Source: Sphingosinicellaceae bacterium (GTDB taxonomy: Bacteria; Pseudomonadota; Alphaproteobacteria; Sphingomonadales; Sphingomonadaceae). From it: DNA of 64,000 nucleotides. The DNA is taken from the NCBI GenBank assembly GCA_019285715.1, contig CP079108.1, forward strand, positions 868,001 to 932,000. The letters run 5' to 3'. Position numbers and translations under genes: made by a program. Position 1 is the first letter of the stretch. Each line of letters starts with the position of its first letter. The notes beneath the pieces are model-generated. The model ran no database searches, was not told the origin of the DNA, and saw only the letters and a list, made by a program, of their open reading frames with translations. Shown here in pieces: positions 59,078-64,000 of this stretch.

Positions 59078-60315
59078 GCGCACTCCAGGATACCGTCGAC
59101 CACGGCGGTCGCGGTGACGGTGACGATGCTGCCGGGCCGGGCCGGGGGAACGCGGGCGGGCAGATAGGCTTCGGTGCGCCCGCGGGTGCCCGACCGCTCG
59201 ACGAGGATGCGCTGTGGTTGGCCGACCGCGGCGGTAAGGGCGGCGGCGGTCCGCGATTCGCCGAGCGCGCGCAGCCGTGCGGCACGTTCGCGCGCCACGC
59301 CGGGCGCGACCTGCGGCATCCGCGCGGCGGGGGTGCCGGGGCGCCGGCTGTAGGGGAAGACGTGAAGCGCGGTCAGGCCGCAGGCGTCGACGAGGGCGAG
59401 CGTGTTCTCGAACATCGCCTCGGTCTCGGTCGGGAAGCCGGTGATCAGGTCGGCGGCGAAGGCGATGCCGGGCCGCCGGGCGCGCAGGTCGGCGCAGAAG
59501 CGAATCGCATGGTCGCGCCCATGGCGCCGGCGCATGCGCTTGAGGATAAGGTCGTCGCCCGATTGCAGCGACAGGTGCAGCTGCGGCATGAGGCGGGGTT
59601 CGGAGGCGACGGTGTCGAGCAGCGCCGGGTCGGCCTCGATGCTGTCGATCGAGCTGAGGCGCAGGCGGGGCAGGGCGGTGCGCGACAGGATCGCCTGCAC
59701 CAGCGTGCCGAGCGTCTCGCCGTTCGCGGCGTAGCTGGTCAGGTCGACCCCGGTCAGGATGACCTCGTTGCAGCCGGCGTCGACAAGGCGGGCGATGCCG
59801 TCGACCACGTCGGCGAGGGGGGTCGACACCGACGGGCCGCGGGCGCGGGCGATGATGCAGAAGGTGCAGGCGTGGTCGCAGCCGGTCTGGACGGGGACGA
59901 AGGCGCGGGTGTGAATTGCTCCCCTCCCTCCTTCAGGGAGGGGTCGGGGGTGGGTGCCGCCGGCTTCGGTGGCTTGCGCTGGACGGTCGGAGGGCTCGCC
60001 AAGCGGCTCGCACCCACCCCCAGCCCCTCCCTGAACAGGGAGGGGGGCTAGGTACGACCGCGCCTCGAACTTGCCGAGCCGCCCGACCGTCCTGAACCCC
60101 GCAAAGGCTCCAGCCTCGACCTCCGCCGCGCATCCGGTAACCACCACCCGCTTGCCGCTCCGCCCGGCCCGCCGCGCCGCCTGCGCCGACTGGCGCACCG
60201 CCTCGCTCGTCACCGCACAACTGTTGACTATCACCAGCTCGGGATCGCTCGACAGCCGCGCCAGCATCGCCGACTCGGCGATATTCAGCCGGCACCCAAA
60301 GCTCAGCACGTTCAT
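59074..60315 (-). CDS. mtaB: tRNA (N6-threonylcarbamoyladenosine-37) methylthiotransferase MtaB
   Basis: A radical-SAM enzyme that makes ms2t6A37 in tRNA. The 413-residue protein shows the N-terminal UPF0004 domain with cluster Cys (SFGCRLN, NSCAVTSEA, VTGCAAEVEAG), the radical SAM motif CDHACTFC in VPVQTGCDHACTFCIIARARG, SLQSGDDLILKRMRRRH and a C-terminal TRAM domain. ATG 60315 overlaps the dapF stop. About 44 residues (LPVQGGAGGG through THPRPLPEGGRGAI) between the two domains are encoded by an inserted repeat at 59919-60048. Confidence 0.92.
   Translation of the reverse strand: MNVLSFGCRLNIAESAMLARLSSDPELVIVNSCAVTSEAVRQSAQAARRAGRSGKRVVVTGCAAEVEAGAFAGFRTVGRLGKFEARSYLAPLPVQGGAGGGCEPLGEPSDRPAQATEAGGTHPRPLPEGGRGAIHTRAFVPVQTGCDHACTFCIIARARGPSVSTPLADVVDGIARLVDAGCNEVILTGVDLTSYAANGETLGTLVQAILSRTALPRLRLSSIDSIEADPALLDTVASEPRLMPQLHLSLQSGDDLILKRMRRRHGRDHAIRFCADLRARRPGIAFAADLITGFPTETEAMFENTLALVDACGLTALHVFPYSRRPGTPAARMPQVAPGVARERAARLRALGESRTAAALTAAVGQPQRILVERSGTRGRTEAYLPARVPPARPGSIVTVTATAVVDGILECA
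59919..60048. repeat. In-frame palindromic element (CCCTCCC family) inside mtaB
   Basis: The left part 59919-59957 (CTCCCCTCCCTCCTTCAGGG onward) and right part 60010-60048 (GCACCCACCCCCAGCCCC onward) are inverted copies with a few differences, and each itself contains a CCCTCC/GGAGGG hairpin. They are separated by about 52 bases. The whole is read through in frame by mtaB. Confidence 0.88.
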
Positions 60316-61118
60316 GCGAAATCGTCCGGATCGACCGTGCCGGTGAACACCGTTACCGCCGGGCCGCTGAGCACCGCATGGCCGTCGGCGCGCCACTCGA
60401 CGCCGACATCGCCGCCCGGCAGCGACACGGTCACGCTCCGGTCGAGCAGCCCGCGCCGCATCCCGACCAGCGCCGCCGCGACCGCTCCGGTGCCGCACGC
60501 CCGCGTCAGGCCCGCGCCGCGCTCCCAGACGCGCAGCTTGACGTGGCCCCGGTCGATGACCTGCGCTACGCCCGCGTTGACCCGCTCCGGGAACAGCGAG
60601 TCATGCTCGATCTCGGGGCCGAGGACGTCCAGCGGCACGGCGTCGATATCGCGCGCGAAGAACACGACGTGCGGATTGCCGACGCTGACTGCGCCCGGGC
60701 GTTCGAGATCGCCCCAGCCGACCGGCATGTCGAGCGTGTCCATCGCGTAGGCGAGCGGCACCGCGTCCCATTCGAACGCCGGGCGCCCCATGTCGACGCT
60801 GGCCGCCGCGTCGCCCGCCTCGGCGCTGAGCAGCCCGGCGACGGTCTCGATAACCGGCGAGCCGCCGAGCAGCGCCGCGACGCAGCGCGCGCCGTTGCCG
60901 CACGCCGAGACTTCGCCACCGTCGGCGTTCCAGATCCGCATGAAGACGTCGCCCCGCGTCGACGGCTCGAGCACGAACAACTGGTCGCAGCCGATGCCGG
61001 TATTACGGTCGCACAGGCCCCGAACCTGCTGCGCGGTCAGGCTCAGCGGCTCGGCGCGCGCGTCGAACACGACGAAGTCGTTGCCGAGGCCGTGCATCTT
61101 GGTGAAGGGGCGTTGCAT
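60312..61118 (-). CDS. dapF: Diaminopimelate epimerase
   Basis: Converts LL- to meso-diaminopimelate for lysine and peptidoglycan. The 268-residue protein has both catalytic Cys: Cys73 in SACGNGARC and Cys208 in RACGTGAVAA. It starts FTKMHGLGNDFVV. ATG 61118 is chosen as the family start; upstream codons do not match. It is the first gene of the dapF-mtaB-ftsY run and is divergent from ispG. Confidence 0.96.
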   Translation of the reverse strand: MQRPFTKMHGLGNDFVVFDARAEPLSLTAQQVRGLCDRNTGIGCDQLFVLEPSTRGDVFMRIWNADGGEVSACGNGARCVAALLGGSPVIETVAGLLSAEAGDAAASVDMGRPAFEWDAVPLAYAMDTLDMPVGWGDLERPGAVSVGNPHVVFFARDIDAVPLDVLGPEIEHDSLFPERVNAGVAQVIDRGHVKLRVWERGAGLTRACGTGAVAAALVGMRRGLLDRSVTVSLPGGDVGVEWRADGHAVLSGPAVTVFTGTVDPDDFA

Positions 61119-61205
61119 GAACGCGGCGATGTAGCGGGTCGATAGCGGGATGACGAGGGCGGCCCGCGCGTCTATATCGCGAGCCATGCACACCGGAGCC
61201 GTCCA

Positions 61206-62345
61206 ATGAGCGTCCGCCCCTGGCGCGATATCACGCGCCGCACTTCGCGCCAGATCATGGTCGGCAAGGTCCCTGTCGGCGGCGGCGCGCCGATCGCCGT
61301 GCAGACCATGACCAACACCCCGACCGAGGACGCCAAGGCGACGATCGAGCAGATCCGCCAGTGCGAGGAGGTCGGCGTCGACATCATCCGGGTATCGTGC
61401 CCCGACGTCGAATCAACCGCGGCGATGAAGCAGATCGTCCGCGCCGTGAAGGTGCCTATCGTCGCCGACATCCATTTCCACTACAAGCGCGCCCTCGAAG
61501 CCGCCGATGCCGGCGTCGCCTGCCTCCGCATCAACCCGGGCAACATCGGTTCGCAGGAGCGCGTCCGCGAGGTCGTCCGCGCCGCCAAGGCCAACGGCTG
61601 CTCGATGCGGATCGGCGTCAACGCCGGCTCGCTGGAGCGCCATCTGCTCGAGAAGTACGGCGAGCCGTGCCCCGAGGCGCTGGTCGAAAGCGCGCTGGAG
61701 CACATGAAGATGCTCCAGGACGAGGACTTCCACGAGTTCAAGGTCAGCGTGAAGGCCTCCGACGTGTTCCTCGCGGTTGCCGCCTACAACGGGCTGGCGG
61801 AGGTCTGCGACTACCCACTCCACCTCGGCATCACTGAGGCGGGCGGGCTGATCGGCGGCACGGTCAAGTCGTCGATCGGCCTCGGCATGCTGCTGTGGGC
61901 GGGCATCGGCGACACTATCCGCGTGTCGTTGAGCGCCGATCCGGTCGAGGAAGTGAAGGTCGGCTACCACATCCTGAAGTCGCTCGGCATCCGGGCGCGC
62001 GGCGTGCGGGTGGTGAGTTGCCCGAGCTGCGCGCGGCAGGGCTTCAACGTCGTCAAGACGGTGGAAACGCTGGAGAACGCGCTCGCCCACGTCGTCACGC
62101 CGCTGTCGCTGTCGGTCCTCGGCTGCGTCGTCAACGGCCCCGGCGAGGCGCGCGAGACCGACATCGGCATTACCGGCGGCGGCGGCGGCAAGCATATGGT
62201 CTACCTGTCCGGCGTCACCAGCCACCACATCGACGAGCCCGCGATGGTCGAGCACATCGTCATGCTCGTCGAGAAGAAGGCCGCCGAGATCGAGGCCGCC
62301 AAGGCGCTGGCCGAGAGCGGCGGGATGATGGTCGCGGCGGAGTGA
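61206..62345 (+). CDS. ispG: 4-hydroxy-3-methylbut-2-en-1-yl diphosphate synthase
   Basis: The penultimate MEP-pathway enzyme, reducing MEcPP to HMBPP with a [4Fe-4S] cluster. The 379-residue protein has the TIM-barrel part ([30 protein letters not shown]) and the cluster domain with [14 protein letters not shown] (two Cys) and [11 protein letters not shown] (third Cys). GTGA overlap with the following acetyltransferase gene. Confidence 0.97.
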   Translation: MSVRPWRDITRRTSRQIMVGKVPVGGGAPIAVQTMTNTPTEDAKATIEQIRQCEEVGVDIIRVSCPDVESTAAMKQIVRAVKVPIVADIHFHYKRALEAADAGVACLRINPGNIGSQERVREVVRAAKANGCSMRIGVNAGSLERHLLEKYGEPCPEALVESALEHMKMLQDEDFHEFKVSVKASDVFLAVAAYNGLAEVCDYPLHLGITEAGGLIGGTVKSSIGLGMLLWAGIGDTIRVSLSADPVEEVKVGYHILKSLGIRARGVRVVSCPSCARQGFNVVKTVETLENALAHVVTPLSLSVLGCVVNGPGEARETDIGITGGGGGKHMVYLSGVTSHHIDEPAMVEHIVMLVEKKAAEIEAAKALAESGGMMVAAE

Positions 62346-62830
62346 GTCCCGGGTTTGCGATCCGCCCCGCCACCCCCACCGACGTCGGCCAGATCCTGCA
62401 ATTCATCCGTGACCTCGCCGAGTACGAGAAGTCCCCGAACTCGGTCGTCGCCACCGAGGCGTCGTTGCACGAGGCGCTGTTCGGCGAACGGCCGCCGGTC
62501 GAGGCGGTAATCGCCGACGACGGTGGCAAGCCGGTCGGCTTTGCGCTGTTCTTCCACAATTATTCGACGTGGACCGGGTGGCGCGGCATCTACCTCGAGG
62601 ACCTGTACGTCGCGCCGAAAGCGCGCGGCTCGGGCACCGGCAAGGCGCTGCTCAGCCATGTCGCACGGCTCGCGGTCGAGCGCGGGTGTGCGCGCTTCGA
62701 GTGGGCGGTGCTCGACTGGAACACCCCGGCGATCGGGTTCTACAAGAAGCTCGGGGCCAAGCCGATGGACGAGTGGACGGTGATGCGGCTGACCGGCGAC
62801 GCGCTGGCCAAGGTCGCGGCGGGAGCGTGA
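62342..62830 (+). CDS. GNAT family N-acetyltransferase
   Basis: A 162-residue acetyltransferase with the acetyl-CoA loop [19 protein letters not shown] (residues about 91-109) and the later [20 protein letters not shown] block. The pattern [17 protein letters not shown] matches the diamine/thialysine acetyltransferase branch. GTG 62342 overlaps the ispG stop, and its own stop overlaps the SMR gene. Substrate is probably an amine; not proven. Confidence 0.87.
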   Translation: MSPGFAIRPATPTDVGQILQFIRDLAEYEKSPNSVVATEASLHEALFGERPPVEAVIADDGGKPVGFALFFHNYSTWTGWRGIYLEDLYVAPKARGSGTGKALLSHVARLAVERGCARFEWAVLDWNTPAIGFYKKLGAKPMDEWTVMRLTGDALAKVAAGA

Positions 62831-63144
62831 CCGCCTGGCTCGCGCTCGTCGTCGGCGGGCTGTTCGAGGTCGGGTTCACCACCTCGCTGCGCTACGTCGA
62901 CGGCTTCCGGAACTGGCCGTGGGTGCTCGCCTTCCTGGTCTCGGTGACGCTGAGCATGGGGCTGCTCGAGTACGCCTCGCGGTCGATTCCGCTTGGCACC
63001 GCCTATGCGGTGTGGGCGGGAATCGGTGCGGCGGGAACGGCCGCGGTGGGCATCTTGGCGTACCATGACCCGGCGAGCGTGCCCCGGTTGCTGCTGCTCG
63101 GCGGGCTGATCGGCTGCATCGTCGGGTTGAAGCTGCTGCACTAG
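62827..63144 (+). CDS. Small multidrug resistance (SMR) transporter
   Basis: A 105-residue, four-helix protein with the conserved membrane Glu in [17 protein letters not shown] (about residue 14), the helix 3 block [20 protein letters not shown] and the final GCIVGLKLL. This is the EmrE/SugE pattern; SugE-type relatives export guanidinium. It starts at GTG 62827, overlapping the GNAT stop. Confidence 0.93.
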   Translation: MTAWLALVVGGLFEVGFTTSLRYVDGFRNWPWVLAFLVSVTLSMGLLEYASRSIPLGTAYAVWAGIGAAGTAAVGILAYHDPASVPRLLLLGGLIGCIVGLKLLH

Positions 63145-63163
63145 CGCCGTACACGCCGCGGCT

Positions 63164-64000
63164 ATGGCCGAAAAAGTACAACGGGTGCGGGGGACGCAGG
63201 ACCTCTTCGGCGAGGACATCGCGCGCTTCGATCATGTCGTCGAGACCTTCAACCGCGTCCGCAAGCTGTACGGCTTCCGCCGCGTCGACGTGCCGGTGTT
63301 CGAATTCACCAGCGTCTTCGCGCGCTCGTTGGGCGAAACCACCGACGTCGTGTCGAAGGAAATGTACACGTTCGAGGATCGCGGCGGCGAGTCGCTGACG
63401 CTGCGGCCCGAGTTCACCGCCGGCATCGCGCGCGCCTATATCTCCAACGGCTGGCAGCAGCACGGCGTCCTCAAGCTGGCGGCGCACGGCCCGCTCTTCC
63501 GCTACGAGCGCCCGCAAAAGGGCCGCTACCGCCAGTTCCACCAGCTCGACGCCGAGATCATCGGCGCCGCCGAGCCTGCCGCCGACGTCGAGGTCATCGC
63601 GCTCGGCGCGCAGGTGCTGAGCGAGCTCGGGCTGAGCGACAAGGTCGTGCTGCAGCTTAATACACTTGGCGATGCCGAGACGCGGACGGCGTGGCGCGAG
63701 GCGCTGGTCGCGCACTTCACCGCGCACCAGGGCGCGCTGTCGGGCGAGAGCCGCGACCGGCTGGCCAGGAACCCGCTGCGCATCCTCGATTCCAAGGCCG
63801 AGTGCGACCGGCCGATCGTCGACGCCGCGCCGGGCATCGACGCACACATGACGAGCGAGGCATGCGCATTCTTCGAGGCGGTGCAGAAGGGTCTGCAGGC
63901 GGCTGGAGTGGATTTCGTGCGGTCGGCGTCGCTGGTGCGGGGCTTCGACTATTATCGGCACACGGCGTTCGAGTTCGTGACGGATCACTTGGGCGCGCAG
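63164..64000 (+). CDS. hisS: Histidine--tRNA ligase, 3' end beyond the window
   Basis: The first 279 residues of HisRS. They show [13 protein letters not shown] at the start, the class II motif 1 region, [19 protein letters not shown] and [20 protein letters not shown] (motif 2) and the His-binding [15 protein letters not shown] near the end. The C-terminal anticodon domain lies outside. The start ATG at 63164 is 19 bases after the SMR gene. Confidence 0.96.
   Translation, partial: MAEKVQRVRGTQDLFGEDIARFDHVVETFNRVRKLYGFRRVDVPVFEFTSVFARSLGETTDVVSKEMYTFEDRGGESLTLRPEFTAGIARAYISNGWQQHGVLKLAAHGPLFRYERPQKGRYRQFHQLDAEIIGAAEPAADVEVIALGAQVLSELGLSDKVVLQLNTLGDAETRTAWREALVAHFTAHQGALSGESRDRLARNPLRILDSKAECDRPIVDAAPGIDAHMTSEACAFFEAVQKGLQAAGVDFVRSASLVRGFDYYRHTAFEFVTDHLGAQ

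Overview
The window is high-GC chromosomal DNA of an alphaproteobacterium, most likely order Sphingomonadales. This is inferred from the gene content (DUF6481 protein, PEP-CTERM proteins with a PEPxxWAxM sorting motif, ispH-thrB-rnhA and ybgC-tolQRAB-pal gene orders) and from the tightly overlapping ATGA/GTGA/TGATG gene junctions. No search could be run, so genus and species are not assigned. A perfect 16-bp ParB site (parS) at 37.4 kb suggests that the window lies in the origin-proximal part of the chromosome.

Layout. 0-1.2 kb: 3' part of an M56/BlaR1-like membrane metallopeptidase. 1.6-10.3 kb (minus strand): gatC and gatA, then four genes that look like a polyprenyl-phosphate pentose and membrane glycosylation cassette (multispanning protein, UbiA-type phosphoribosyltransferase, HAD phosphatase, GtrA), then gatB. 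A 1.7-kb insertion sequence splits this cassette and abuts the 5' end of the HAD gene. 10.5-13.1 kb: an amidohydrolase and an orphan gene. 13.6-23.3 kb (plus): two hydrolases, ruvX, a DUF6481 protein, glyQS, a membrane protein and pyruvate phosphate dikinase. 23.3-28.4 kb: an HhH membrane protein, then an overlapping run of MFS transporter, lysophospholipase-like hydrolase, FAD oxidoreductase and FAH-family enzyme. 28.8-31.2 kb (minus): rnhA, thrB, ispH. 31.3-38.9 kb (plus): a lipoprotein, a tandem glycine riboswitch controlling gcvT-gcvH-methyltransferase-gcvPA-gcvPB, parS, a nucleotidyltransferase and a HAD-IB phosphatase. 39-47 kb (minus): two PEP-CTERM secreted proteins, aconitase, an HPP membrane protein and a GH5-like enzyme. 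47.2-51.7 kb (minus): the Tol-Pal envelope operon with ybgC. 51.9-53.5 kb (plus): an MFS transporter. 53.5-57.9 kb (minus): rpsP-rimM-trmD-rplS with a vapBC toxin-antitoxin pair inside it, and ffh just upstream. 58.2-61.1 kb (minus): ftsY, mtaB, dapF. 61.2-64 kb (plus): ispG, a GNAT acetyltransferase, an SMR transporter and the 5' part of hisS.

Most of this is housekeeping: translation (gatCAB, glyQS, hisS, S16, L19, trmD, rimM), the SRP pathway (ffh, ftsY), isoprenoid synthesis (ispG, ispH), glycine cleavage and envelope maintenance. The unusual content is in the fine structure. There are two families of palindromic elements, and one member of each lies in frame inside an essential-type coding sequence (glyS and mtaB). 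There is a pair of inverted ~180-bp repeats 27 kb apart, an ffh gene that appears to start with CTG, and a glycine riboswitch with a visible alternative pairing just before gcvT. The DPPR-synthase-type cassette inside the gat cluster is the best candidate for a poorly described pathway.
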